Assembly: GCA_007129655.1 (NCBI GenBank)
Contig: SKVC01000081.1
Location: 1-17,834 of the forward strand
Source of the DNA: Thermoplasmata archaeon
GTDB taxonomy: Archaea > Thermoplasmatota > Thermoplasmata > Halarchaeoplasmatales > Halarchaeoplasmataceae
DNA length: 17,834 bases
Direction: 5' to 3'
Shown: one piece after another, positions 1 to 7,088 of the stretch
Numbering within the stretch: the stretch's first letter is position 1
How the letters are laid out: each line of letters starts with the position of its first letter
Made by a program: the position numbers and the translations under genes
The notes under the pieces: model-generated
The model's input: only the letters and a program-made list of their open reading frames with translations
What the model was told of the DNA's origin: nothing
The model's database searches: none

Positions 1-876
1 AATATAACTCAATGAATTTTCCGCATCACCTTCTCCCTGAATCACACCGGCTCCGGGATGACCGCTGCCGGACAATCCTTTAAATGACTCCGACGTGTTT
101 TTGAAAATCTTTCCAACATCGAAACCTTTCTTCAAAAGTTCACTTTTTGCCCTGGCTGAGATCAAAACATCATTACCACGTTGAGAAGCGACGAAAGCTA
201 CATCTGCACCGGCTGAGAGCAGCATCTTGCATACCGATGATTCATAAGAACTAACTTTTGAATACGCTACTATGTATCCATTCGCCTTTTGGAAGGAAGA
301 CCTTTTAGCACCTTTTAGACGACATATATTTTCAGAGTAAGATCGTTTGCTGCTGAGTATAGATAGAACTTGTTCAATTGTCACATTGCTAAGTGACATG
401 ATCTCGCTCAATGTCTTGAAAGTTAAAGAATCCCCTCTTCGTAAGTTACTGGTATCCGCTATAATTCCAGCCAATAGAGCTACCCCCTCTTTCTCAGTGA
501 GTTCAGAAGGTTCTATAATATCATATATGATTTCCGCACACGAGGTTCTATCACGGAAAAAAACCTCCCTTTCCCAAAGATTAGTTTTATGATGATCGAT
601 CACTAGCAAATCGCTTTCTTCCAACTCGATGGGATTCAACTGATTTGGATCCGGAGTATCGACCACTACGATTTTTTCGTAAACGCTAACATCCGGGCAA
701 ACCCGATAATCTAACTCAAGATACTCTGCCAGTCGTTTGCCTACGGCACTAGGTTTATCCGGAAGCCCGATATGACCTTCATATCTACTACCCAATATAT
801 ACAGAGAACCAATTGCATCTGGATCTGCGTTTTGATGTGAAAGGAATAGGGTATCTCCACCGGAGGGAATATACAT
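1..876 (-). CDS. DHH/DHHA1 family phosphoesterase (partial, 3' end off window)
   Basis: The 292 visible codons encode the N-terminal part of a DHH-superfamily phosphoesterase (RecJ/NrnA-like). Visible motifs in order are HQNADPDAIGS (residues 14-24, motif I metal ligands), VVDTPD (71-76, motif II), the signature DHH at 94-96, GIIADTSNLR (137-146, motif IV) and GSGHPGAG (270-277), the glycine/histidine motif of the DHHA1 substrate-binding domain. Family knowledge: these Mn-dependent enzymes cleave short oligonucleotides, pAp or cyclic dinucleotides. The exact substrate cannot be told here. The ATG directly follows the TAA of pfdB, so the gene is translated from the exosome-operon transcript, and its position suggests a role in finishing RNA turnover (inference). 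It has no independent RBS beyond the end of pfdB. The C-terminus lies outside the window. Confidence 0.9.
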   Translation of the reverse strand, partial: MYIPSGGDTLFLSHQNADPDAIGSLYILGSRYEGHIGLPDKPSAVGKRLAEYLELDYRVCPDVSVYEKIVVVDTPDPNQLNPIELEESDLLVIDHHKTNLWEREVFFRDRTSCAEIIYDIIEPSELTEKEGVALLAGIIADTSNLRRGDSLTFKTLSEIMSLSNVTIEQVLSILSSKRSYSENICRLKGAKRSSFQKANGYIVAYSKVSSYESSVCKMLLSAGADVAFVASQRGNDVLISARAKSELLKKGFDVGKIFKNTSESFKGLSGSGHPGAGVIQGEGDAENSLSYI

Positions 877-1251
877 TTATCCTCCGCCAACAGCACCTTG
901 ATTTAATCCGCCAAGGGATTCACTGAGTTCCTTCTGTAATTTTTGGAAGGTTTTTCTCATTTTATCCTCTTGTCTACCTAGGGCTTTAACTCTAACAGTA
1001 GTTGACTCGAGGTCATCTTTCAATTCCTCTATCAGTTTATCCTTTTCCTCTACCTTTACGAGTATATTTTTTCCAACATTTCTATAAACCGGAGTTTCTT
1101 CTTTCAATTTCTCCAATTCATTGAGTGCCCTTTCGACATCGTTTTCTTTCATCTGCAGTTGCTGTCGCTGTGTTACCAAATTCTGAAGTTGTTGTTGTAA
1201 CTGCTGCGCTTCCATCAGTTTGCCCTGAACTTCTTCCTGATTCATTGCCAT
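877..1251 (-). CDS. pfdB: Prefoldin subunit beta
   Basis: A 124-residue protein with the prefoldin-beta layout: an N-terminal coiled coil (about residues 5-50, rich in Q, L, E and K), a short beta-hairpin segment around VYRNVGKNILV (about 55-65), and a second coiled coil (about 68-115) ending in a glycine-rich tail. Prefoldin beta forms the outer part of an alpha2beta4 cytosolic chaperone that captures nascent or unfolded proteins and passes them to the thermosome. A strong GGAGG lies 9 bases before the ATG and overlaps the pcc1 stop codon, so translation is coupled. A second in-frame ATG two codons later is also possible. pfdB beside pcc1 and the exosome genes is a conserved archaeal arrangement. 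Confidence 0.93.
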   Translation of the reverse strand: MAMNQEEVQGKLMEAQQLQQQLQNLVTQRQQLQMKENDVERALNELEKLKEETPVYRNVGKNILVKVEEKDKLIEELKDDLESTTVRVKALGRQEDKMRKTFQKLQKELSESLGGLNQGAVGGG

Positions 1252-1264
1252 ATTCTTTTTCCTC

Positions 1265-1495
1265 CTATTGTATAAATTTACATCTTATTTGATCACTAAT
1301 ATCTATCCATCTCAGATACGAATTTACTGCTGCCCGTAATGCCCGACTATCCTTAGCTTCTATTTTTATACCTGGTAAATCCGTCAGTATTTCTACATCA
1401 ACTCGGTTCATTCCCTCTTCTACTTCCGGATGTAGGGAACGAAGCACGTTATCTGTATTTTTGGATTCCTCCATTCGGAGGACTGCGGACATCAT
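1265..1495 (-). CDS. pcc1: KEOPS complex subunit Pcc1
   Basis: A 76-residue protein of the CTAG/Pcc1 family, recognised by its C-terminal half, which carries the hallmark helix with LRAAVNSYLRWI at about 52-63. Pcc1 dimerises Kae1 within KEOPS, the complex that makes t6A37 on ANN-decoding tRNAs together with Sua5/TsaC. The length is typical of archaeal Pcc1. It starts with two consecutive ATG codons one base after the rpoP stop and ends inside the RBS of pfdB, so it is firmly part of the operon. No Kae1, Bud32 or Cgi121 gene is in the window. Its position between an RNA polymerase subunit and prefoldin matches the conserved exosome superoperon. Confidence 0.9.
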   Translation of the reverse strand: MMSAVLRMEESKNTDNVLRSLHPEVEEGMNRVDVEILTDLPGIKIEAKDSRALRAAVNSYLRWIDISDQIRCKFIQ

Positions 1496-1496
1496 T

Positions 1497-1634
1497 CTAT
1501 CTTGCCTTTAATACTTTTTTTACGTTCGGTCTTTCTTTGTAGAATATTTTTGCGCCGCAGTTATCACACTGGATACCAACCTTGTTTATGTTATCCTTAC
1601 TCATCTTTGATTTACATATTGCACATTTAAACAT
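1497..1634 (-). CDS. rpoP: DNA-directed RNA polymerase subunit P (Rpc10/Rpb12-like)
   Basis: A 45-residue reading frame between pcc1 and L37Ae. It holds a four-cysteine zinc ribbon: CAIC at residues 4-7 and CDNC at 23-26, followed by the basic C-terminal stretch YKERPNVKKVLKAR typical of archaeal RpoP. This is the small zinc-binding subunit that stabilises the Rpo3/Rpo10 assembly platform of RNA polymerase. The ATG lies 4 bases after the L37Ae stop, and a GGAGG-like SD motif sits in the last L37Ae codons. The stop (TAG) is one base before the pcc1 start. Size, zinc motif and gene order all agree, so confidence is high despite the short length. Confidence 0.92.
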   Translation of the reverse strand: MFKCAICKSKMSKDNINKVGIQCDNCGAKIFYKERPNVKKVLKAR

Positions 1635-1638
1635 CTAT

Positions 1639-1908
1639 CTAACCCTCCTCATGGAATCTTTTGTCCTTTATATTGACCCGGGGCTGATAGGCGCCTCCAG
1701 CAAAGGTTAATCCGCATTTCCTGCAGGTCCATACTCCTGAAAAATCCCTGATAACTCCATGATGATTGCATTTTGGACATTCGTATTTCTGTTTAAGGTT
1801 GGATTCGATGTTTTTGATAGATCTTCTAACTCTAACACCATAACGGGGTCCGAATCGACCGGTGCTACCGACCTTCTTCTTTTGGGTTTTCTTCTTTTTC
1901 TTAGCCAT
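1639..1908 (-). CDS. rpl37ae: 50S ribosomal protein L37Ae (eL43)
   Basis: An 89-residue, strongly basic protein starting MAKKKKKTQKKK. It has the zinc-ribbon of eL43: CPKC at 44-47 and CRKC at 62-65, then FAGGAYQP, the family signature near the C-terminus. It binds 23S rRNA in the large subunit. An AGAGG motif lies about 9 bases before the ATG. The 60-base gap behind rrp42 is the largest inside the operon and carries a TATA-like box, so this gene may head its own transcript as well as being read from the upstream exosome genes. The length is normal for archaea. Confidence 0.95.
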   Translation of the reverse strand: MAKKKKKTQKKKVGSTGRFGPRYGVRVRRSIKNIESNLKQKYECPKCNHHGVIRDFSGVWTCRKCGLTFAGGAYQPRVNIKDKRFHEEG

Positions 1909-1952
1909 TTTACAACGCCTCTATGCGGTCTTTTACGATGGGAGCCTTTCAA

Positions 1953-1961
1953 TATTTATAG
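1953..1961 (-). promoter_or_regulatory. Putative internal TATA box upstream of rpl37ae
   Basis: Minus-strand CTATAAATA preceded by ACAAA (BRE-like), beginning 8 bases beyond the rrp42 stop codon. A start about 26 bases downstream would give a leader of roughly 20 bases that contains the AGAGG motif of rpl37ae. It lies in the only sizeable gap of the superoperon. This is pattern-based inference. Confidence 0.5.
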
Positions 1962-1968
1962 TTTGTCC

Positions 1969-2751
1969 CTAACTCTTTATCTTATCGAGTTGTTTTCTGA
2001 GTTCGTCACCGATCTTTTTAGATTCTTCGATGCAGGAAATCGTTTCTTCGTATTCAAATACTCCACTAAGACCTTTCTGCATGGCAACTATATCTCCATT
2101 TTCATTAGTTGCAACAGTCAATCTTGCATCGGCGATCATCTCTTCTTCTAGACGTACATCCAGCATTATTTGATCCTTGACTTTGTAGAATGTGGTAGGG
2201 ACCACAACATGCTCTACAGGAAGTGGATAATCTTCTCCAAGTTCGTGTCTTTCCGCCGGCACAATGGTGTTCATCAGTGCAGCCATGAGGGCTATACCAC
2301 ATGCATCGAAAAGATTTCCATCGAAGTCCAGTATGTGCATATCTACGAAAACAAGCCATACCTTTTCGCCCTTTTTAATGCAGAGCTTTTTGACGTCCAT
2401 GACTTCTCCTTCTCGGATTCCTCTATCAACCACTCTTGCTAGTTCTGTGGCGTCCTCCCGAGGCGGTCCAGATTCGTATTTGGGTGATGCCATCGGTATA
2501 AGCTCTGCAGAGGTGATCATCACGCCTTTTTCAGGTGTATCGGGAAAGGGTTCTCCGACATCCATTTTTATTCCTACTATTACGTCTGTATCGCCCAGAT
2601 GCACTCTTGCCGACCCTTCGGCTGTACCTATCCAGCCAGTTTCTATATCTAAATCTCTCTGTTCAAGCAGATCTCTACCATCGAGACGTTTACCGTCTTT
2701 TATTAGTCTAAATAGGTAATCCTTAGTTATTTTCGAAATAAGTTCTTTCAT
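1969..2751 (-). CDS. rrp42: Exosome complex component Rrp42 (RNase PH-like, non-catalytic)
   Basis: A 260-residue RNase PH-domain protein of the archaeal Rrp42 type, the normal length for the family. Visible features include the N-terminal RLDGRDLLEQRD segment, GSARVHLGDTDVIVGIKMDVGEP, and the mid-region DFDGNLFDACGIALMAALMNT. Rrp42 alternates with Rrp41 in the hexameric ring of the archaeal exosome. Known biology: Rrp42 lacks the catalytic residues but helps form the RNA-binding channel. Here it lacks the DNxGxADVP motif present in its neighbour. The start lies two bases after the rrp41 stop, with GGAGGA in the last rrp41 codons, so the two ring subunits are translationally coupled and probably made in equal amounts. 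Confidence 0.96.
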   Translation of the reverse strand: MKELISKITKDYLFRLIKDGKRLDGRDLLEQRDLDIETGWIGTAEGSARVHLGDTDVIVGIKMDVGEPFPDTPEKGVMITSAELIPMASPKYESGPPREDATELARVVDRGIREGEVMDVKKLCIKKGEKVWLVFVDMHILDFDGNLFDACGIALMAALMNTIVPAERHELGEDYPLPVEHVVVPTTFYKVKDQIMLDVRLEEEMIADARLTVATNENGDIVAMQKGLSGVFEYEETISCIEESKKIGDELRKQLDKIKS

Positions 2752-2753
2752 GT

Positions 2754-3512
2754 TTATTCCTCCTCCATATCATTGGTTTCTTCAAAGGTAGAAATCGATG
2801 TCGAATATCTTCTTTTTAGTGCATCTCTCTGTATTTTATAAATCTCTTTACATGCGTCCATTGCTAGTTCCATCGCCTGTTTGTACTCTTCCATTGTTAA
2901 ATTACCATCCATCTGTAATAGAGTAATCTTTCCGGTTGTTGGTACCATACCCATGGGAACATCGGCCTGGCCAAAATTATCTTCCTTCTTACCGAGGTCG
3001 AGTACCACCTTGCCACCTATCTTTCCTGCTGCGCAAGATGCTATCATATCGGACATGGGTATACCCGCATCCGCAAGTGCTACGGAAGCCGCCGTCAGCG
3101 CTGCACACCTTGTACCTGCACTAGCTTCCAGTACTTCAACAAAGATATCTATAGATGCCCTGGGGAAGTGTTCAACGAATATTATCTCTTCAAGTGCTTC
3201 TGACATCAACTTGCTTATCTCAACGGATCTTCTATCCGGTCCAGGTCTCTTCCTGTCGGGTACGGAAAAGGCGGCCATGTTGTATCTGGCCTGCACTACA
3301 GCCCTTGAAGGATCCTGTGCGTGTCTCGGATGCATCTCGCGGGGCCCATAAACCGCAGCCATCACTTTGTTTTCGCCCCATTCTAGAAAAGCTGAGCCAT
3401 CAGCCCTCTTCAATACTCCCGCTTCTATCTTTATGGGTCTCAATTCGTCAAATTTTCTACCATCATTTCTTATACCTTTCTCATCAATCAACTTTAGTTC
3501 TTCTTCAGCCAT
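2754..3512 (-). CDS. rrp41: Exosome complex exonuclease Rrp41 (catalytic RNase PH subunit)
   Basis: A 252-residue RNase PH-family protein, the phosphorolytic subunit of the archaeal exosome, which degrades RNA 3'-to-5' and can also add tails. Key residues are visible: the RNDGRKFDELRPI N-terminus, paired arginines at 94-95, the phosphate-binding GTR (133-135), and the catalytic aspartates D178 and D184 in EDNFGQADVP. The C-terminal tail beyond about 237 is acidic and of variable type. A GGAGAGAG-type SD precedes the ATG by 5 bases. The gene lies 17 bases after rrp4, and its end carries the RBS for rrp42. The protein is of normal size with all catalytic residues, so the exosome should be active. 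Confidence 0.97.
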   Translation of the reverse strand: MAEEELKLIDEKGIRNDGRKFDELRPIKIEAGVLKRADGSAFLEWGENKVMAAVYGPREMHPRHAQDPSRAVVQARYNMAAFSVPDRKRPGPDRRSVEISKLMSEALEEIIFVEHFPRASIDIFVEVLEASAGTRCAALTAASVALADAGIPMSDMIASCAAGKIGGKVVLDLGKKEDNFGQADVPMGMVPTTGKITLLQMDGNLTMEEYKQAMELAMDACKEIYKIQRDALKRRYSTSISTFEETNDMEEE

Positions 3513-3529
3513 AATATCTCTCTCCTAAA

Positions 3530-4240
3530 TTATTCAAGCTTCTTTCTTTCCAATTCCAAATCTTTACCAGTTTCTTTTCTAAGATACTCTTCAACAGCAT
3601 CGGTTAATCCTACTACTTGAGCGTTTTCTTCTATCATCTGGATAGCCTTTACCGCTACGTATTGTCCTTCGAGAGGTCCGTCTACCCAAATACGCCCATT
3701 CTGACCTACGAATATTCTACAATCCGTATAGTTCTTTAACATAGAAATCATCGAGCCTTTACGTCCGATTATTCTCGGTACCTGGGAAGGAGCTATCTCG
3801 ATTATCTGGCCATTGTTCAATTTTCGAAGACCCTCTTCATCCATACTGATCTGAATCTTCTTGAGTTCGTCAACGTTCGATATCTTTACCAGAATTGCAT
3901 CTCCTACATCGATGTAACTTTTTGTATCTCCGAACTCTACCCTCCATGGAACATCGTTCACATGAAGCACGGCCGGGAATGGAGAATTTACGTCTACCAT
4001 CCATATAGATGAATTAACATCGGTTACAGTTCCGATAACCTTATCTCCTTTTCTAGGGTCGTAACGTCCGCTTTGAGCTGCTATGTTTACATATCCTGAT
4101 CTTACAGTTTTAACACCCAGCTTAGCAGCGTATATCTTGTTATCCTTTTTGAAAGTTCCTCTACCTGGTTTTACTCCTTCTTCCTCTATCATATCACCAG
4201 GCAAAAGAAGTTCTCTTTTGTACTTTTTCTTATCGTCCAT
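3530..4240 (-). CDS. rrp4: Exosome complex RNA-binding cap protein Rrp4
   Basis: A 236-residue protein with the three-part Rrp4 layout: N-terminal domain (about 1-60), S1 domain (about 65-135) and KH domain (about 148-205) with IIGRKG at 157-162. Rrp4 caps the Rrp41/42 ring and threads substrates, with poly(A) preference, into the chamber. I chose the ATG at 4240 rather than an in-frame GTG three codons upstream, because AAGGTG sits 6 bases before the ATG and the resulting MDDKKK start is normal. It follows SBDS by about 16 bases. No Csl4 or DnaG gene is in the window, so heteromeric caps cannot be judged. Confidence 0.95.
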   Translation of the reverse strand: MDDKKKYKRELLLPGDMIEEEGVKPGRGTFKKDNKIYAAKLGVKTVRSGYVNIAAQSGRYDPRKGDKVIGTVTDVNSSIWMVDVNSPFPAVLHVNDVPWRVEFGDTKSYIDVGDAILVKISNVDELKKIQISMDEEGLRKLNNGQIIEIAPSQVPRIIGRKGSMISMLKNYTDCRIFVGQNGRIWVDGPLEGQYVAVKAIQMIEENAQVVGLTDAVEEYLRKETGKDLELERKKLE

Positions 4241-4256
4241 TATAAACACCTTAAAT

Positions 4257-4985
4257 TTAATTTAATAATTCCAATTCTACTTTACCTTTTGTTTTATCTT
4301 TTATTTTAGCAAAAAACTCGTCTTTTATTCCTGCGGGTATTTTTACCACGCCCCTCCATCTACCGTCGGGTAACCAATCTTCTTCTGTAATGGTAGCTAT
4401 TTCTTTGAGATCTCCATATATCTTACCGTACAGATCACCAGTAACCTTTACGGATACAGATAATTTCTTGAAGCTCAGAGGTATGAGTGCTTTTATTGAA
4501 TCGACTATCTCATCCATCTGTAAGCTAATCGGTTTGAATGGGTCGATATGCACATTTGCCTCTTTAAGGGCGTTTTCTATGCGTATCGGCGGATGGGGCC
4601 CCCCTGTTTGGGGGTTCATTGAATTTCGGACTATCCTGTTTATTATATCTTTTCTCTTCTCTTCCTGACGTTTTCTGCGTTGCTCTGTCGTTATTTGGAC
4701 ATCGCCTTTTCTAAGGATTATCTTTGCAATTTCTTCTACATCCGTAGTATCAAAAGATTTTTCCAAATCATCGGCTGCAGGTTCTTTACCGTTTACAGCG
4801 TCAGAAAAAATCTTATCTACAGGCATGTTTTCCAATATATCGACGTCTTTACCACCTTTAAAAGATTCTACGGTTACGGGTTTGATCAAAATCTCAAAGT
4901 TATTACCGTGTGATTTTAATCTGGCGATAACATAATCGTCGAGAAGAGTATCGGTATGTTCTTTTTGATAATCCTTTTTACCCAC
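4257..4985 (-). CDS. sdo1: Ribosome maturation protein SBDS/Sdo1 homolog
   Basis: A 242-residue SBDS-family protein. The N-terminal FYSH domain covers about residues 1-90, with the segment from DYVIARLKS to FEILI near the start. The linker/helical domain (about 95-165) includes the hallmark TGGPHPPIRIENAL, and the C-terminal ferredoxin-like domain covers about 168-240. SBDS works with EF-2/EFL1-like GTPases to release the anti-association factor eIF6 from 50S subunits. Its membership of the exosome operon was part of the original evidence for a role in RNA metabolism. The start is GTG, with GAGGTGA overlapping the psmA stop and 7 bases before the start. The length is typical. Confidence 0.96.
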   Translation of the reverse strand: MGKKDYQKEHTDTLLDDYVIARLKSHGNNFEILIKPVTVESFKGGKDVDILENMPVDKIFSDAVNGKEPAADDLEKSFDTTDVEEIAKIILRKGDVQITTEQRRKRQEEKRKDIINRIVRNSMNPQTGGPHPPIRIENALKEANVHIDPFKPISLQMDEIVDSIKALIPLSFKKLSVSVKVTGDLYGKIYGDLKEIATITEEDWLPDGRWRGVVKIPAGIKDEFFAKIKDKTKGKVELELLN

Positions 4986-4997
4986 TACTTAGTCACC

Positions 4998-5711
4998 TCA
5001 TTCAATCGAATCAAGATATCCTTCTACTTCATCCTTACTGAGTTTTTTGAAGTCTTCCTCTTTAGATATTATAGCGATATCCAGAGAACGGGATTTCAAT
5101 TCTGTTTCACCTGCTCTTGCAAGACCTTTTAGTGCGAGAGTTATAGCTTTATCTAAGGACATATCTTCCTCATAATCCTCTTCAAATATTTCCTCTACTT
5201 CATCCCTAGCCATGCCTATACTCACGGCTTTATAGGCCATGAAAGCACCGCTCGGATCAGTTTCGAAAAGATGAGGGCCTTCTTCGTCCATTCCGGCTAC
5301 AAGAAGTGCTGTACCGAAGGGTCTGACTCCACCATATTGTGTGTAAGTTTGCTTAAAGTCGCTCACTCTTTTAACCAATGTTGGAATGTCTATTCTTTCA
5401 TTGTATGATACCCTGTTGATCTGGGCTACAACTCTTGCGTAATCTACGAGAACTCGAGCATCCGCTACAAGTCCCGAAGTAGCAAGACCGATCCTCTTAT
5501 CTATATGAAATATCTTTTCTATGGATGTTGTTTCGACCAGTGAACTCGTTATTCTCTTATCTACAACTAGGGCCACTCCGTCTTTAGTTTTAATACCAAC
5601 GGTGGTGGTTCCTCTTTTAACAGCTTCTCTAGCGTACTCTACTTGAAATAATCTCCCGTCTGGAGAGAATACCGTAATTCCTCGGTCGTATCCCATTTGT
5701 CCTGGCTGCAT
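4998..5711 (-). CDS. psmA: Proteasome alpha subunit
   Basis: A 237-residue 20S proteasome alpha subunit starting MQPGQMGYDRGITVFSPDG, followed by RLFQVEYAREAVKRG, the alpha-ring signature, and the region around RPFGTALLVAG typical of the Ntn-hydrolase fold. Alpha subunits are not catalytic: they form the outer rings that gate entry and dock PAN or Cdc48-type ATPases. The frame stays open 28 codons upstream, but this ATG has AGGTGA 7 bases before it and matches the conserved archaeal N-terminus. The upstream extension would also lie across the likely promoter. It is the first gene of the exosome superoperon. The beta subunit gene is elsewhere. Confidence 0.97.
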   Translation of the reverse strand: MQPGQMGYDRGITVFSPDGRLFQVEYAREAVKRGTTTVGIKTKDGVALVVDKRITSSLVETTSIEKIFHIDKRIGLATSGLVADARVLVDYARVVAQINRVSYNERIDIPTLVKRVSDFKQTYTQYGGVRPFGTALLVAGMDEEGPHLFETDPSGAFMAYKAVSIGMARDEVEEIFEEDYEEDMSLDKAITLALKGLARAGETELKSRSLDIAIISKEEDFKKLSKDEVEGYLDSIE

Positions 5712-5745
5712 TGTTACTTCACCTAAACGTCCAATAAACATTACA

Positions 5746-5754
5746 GTTATAAAG
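5746..5754 (-). promoter_or_regulatory. Putative TATA box for the psmA-exosome operon
   Basis: Minus-strand CTTTATAAC lies with its centre about 39 bases before the psmA ATG. A start about 26 bases downstream would begin the transcript at or just before the AGGTGA ribosome-binding motif. It lies in the 164-base divergent region shared with the KBL-like gene. A second AT-rich stretch (TATATA near 5775-5780) is an alternative. Confidence 0.5.
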
Positions 5755-5805
5755 GTTGCCCCAAAGATATCCGAATATATAGATGATAGATGCAAAGATT
5801 CAGAA

Positions 5806-5815
5806 ACATTTAAGA
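5806..5815 (+). promoter_or_regulatory. Putative TATA-like box for the KBL-like gene
   Basis: Plus-strand ACATTTAAGA preceded by a purine-rich CAGAA (BRE-like). A start near 5837 would give a leader of about 40 bases carrying AAGGAG (5862-5867), 8 bases before the ATG at 5876. The AAGGAG is the strongest SD in this half of the window. The TATA assignment itself is weak. Confidence 0.3.
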
Positions 5816-5875
5816 AACCCTCCCTTTTTACGATGGTTACACACCTAAAAATGAGCTCACAAAGGAGAAATACAA

Positions 5876-7057
5876 ATGAAAGAAAAGACGGAATTCCTAA
5901 AAAGGGAATACGAACAGATGAAGAAGGACGGACTGACCTGGACCATCAGGGGACTGGACGGACCATCTACAGCCCACGTATCGGTTGACGGTAAAAAATG
6001 CATCATGTTGGCTTCCAATAATTATCTTGACCTGGCAAATCACCCCAAACTACGAGAAGCTACCATCGAAGCGGTAAAAAAGTACGGTGCCGGAGCAGGT
6101 TCAGACTGGTCGATCGCCGGAACCATGGATATACATCAAGAACTTTGGGACAAGATAGCCGAGTTCAAGGATGCTGAAGCAGGTATGACATACCAAACCG
6201 GTTTTGCAGTCAACGCCGGATTGATACCGCAGTTGGTAGGCAAGGAAGATGTTCTGATATCCGATGGTTTGAACCACGGAAGTATAATTGATGGGGTAAG
6301 GTTATCTAAAGCTGACAAGATGATATATTCTCACTCCGATATGGGTGAACTTGAGAACTGTTTGAAGGAAGCTGAAAAGAAAGATTACCGCAGAGCTATC
6401 GTCATCACCGACGGCGTCTTCAGCATGGATGGAGACATCGCCAAGATGGATAAGATCGTAGAGCTGGCCGAAGAATACGGTGCCATGACCTATGTAGACG
6501 ACGCCCACGGCGAAGGTGTTCTTGGAGACGGACACGGAATAGCCCATGAATTCAACCTCGGCAGCCGTATAGACTTCGAAATGGGCACCTTCTCAAAAGC
6601 TCTCGGCGGTTTCGGAGGTATGCTTGCAGGAAGCGAATGGCTGATCAAGTACGCTTACAATACATCCCGTTCGTGGCTTCTCAGTGCGGCCTTCCCACCA
6701 CACGTTGCAGCCACAAATATCGCAGCACTCGAACTGATCGATGAAGAGAACGACCGTGTAAAGAAACTATGGGATCTCACAAAATACTTCAAGAAAGAGA
6801 TCGAGAGCCTCGGTTACGACACCGGCAACAGCCAGACCCCGATAATACCGGCCATGATCGGTGACAGCAGGAAAGCACAGGAACTGGCCAATCGATTCTA
6901 CGACGAAGGCATATTCGCACTGGCCATCGTATTCCCAATGGTTGCCAAGGGCAAGGCCCGTATACGTAACCAGATGAACGCCGGCATGACAAAAGACGAC
7001 CTGGACTATATCCTCAACGCCTACGAAAAATTGGGCAAAGAGCTGGACCTGGTCTAA
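5876..7057 (+). CDS. kbl: PLP-dependent alpha-oxoamine synthase, probably glycine C-acetyltransferase (KBL-like)
   Basis: A 393-residue fold-type I PLP enzyme of the alpha-oxoamine synthase family (KBL, BioF, ALAS, SPT). Visible features are SNNYLDLANHP (47-57), NHGSIIDG (133-140, ring-stacking His), VDDAHGEGVLG (207-217, cofactor Asp and His), the Schiff-base lysine K241 in GTFSKALGGFGG, and the late arginines in ARIRNQMNA (361-369) that bind the substrate carboxylate. The family condenses an amino acid with an acyl-CoA. KBL makes 2-amino-3-oxobutyrate from glycine and acetyl-CoA, in threonine breakdown. KBL is the best guess, but no threonine dehydrogenase or biotin gene is nearby. One difference from typical KBL is GSDWSIAGT (75-83), without the usual arginine. 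Codons end in C or G far more often than in neighbouring genes. It is transcribed alone, diverging from psmA and converging with the next gene. Confidence 0.85.
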   Translation: MKEKTEFLKREYEQMKKDGLTWTIRGLDGPSTAHVSVDGKKCIMLASNNYLDLANHPKLREATIEAVKKYGAGAGSDWSIAGTMDIHQELWDKIAEFKDAEAGMTYQTGFAVNAGLIPQLVGKEDVLISDGLNHGSIIDGVRLSKADKMIYSHSDMGELENCLKEAEKKDYRRAIVITDGVFSMDGDIAKMDKIVELAEEYGAMTYVDDAHGEGVLGDGHGIAHEFNLGSRIDFEMGTFSKALGGFGGMLAGSEWLIKYAYNTSRSWLLSAAFPPHVAATNIAALELIDEENDRVKKLWDLTKYFKKEIESLGYDTGNSQTPIIPAMIGDSRKAQELANRFYDEGIFALAIVFPMVAKGKARIRNQMNAGMTKDDLDYILNAYEKLGKELDLV

Positions 7058-7065
7058 AACCCCCT

Positions 7066-7088
7066 TTCCCCCTACTCTTTTTATTTAT
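7066..7088 (+). terminator. Pyrimidine/T-rich probable terminator of the KBL-like gene
   Basis: The 23-base space between two convergent stop codons is pyrimidine-rich (CCCCCTTTCCCCC) and runs into CTCTTTTTATTTAT on the plus strand. Archaeal transcription commonly stops at such T-runs without a hairpin, and no stem-loop is seen here. Confidence 0.4.

Noticed and set aside
2264..2719. Open frame of 151 codons antisense to rrp42
   Set aside because: It is a shadow of a highly conserved gene, low in complexity (Ser-rich), with no RBS or family resemblance.
2881..3351. Open frame of 156 codons antisense to rrp41
   Set aside because: Antisense shadow of a conserved gene; Ser/Ala-rich composition results from the opposite strand's codons.
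4590..4620. GC-rich hairpin (CCCCC...GGGGG) resembling a terminator
   Set aside because: It lies within SBDS and encodes the conserved NPQTGGPHPP segment; no T-run follows.
5712..5795. 28-codon N-terminal extension of psmA
   Set aside because: Archaeal alpha subunits begin at MQxGQMGYDR, an AGGTGA lies at the right distance from that ATG, and the extension covers the likely promoter.
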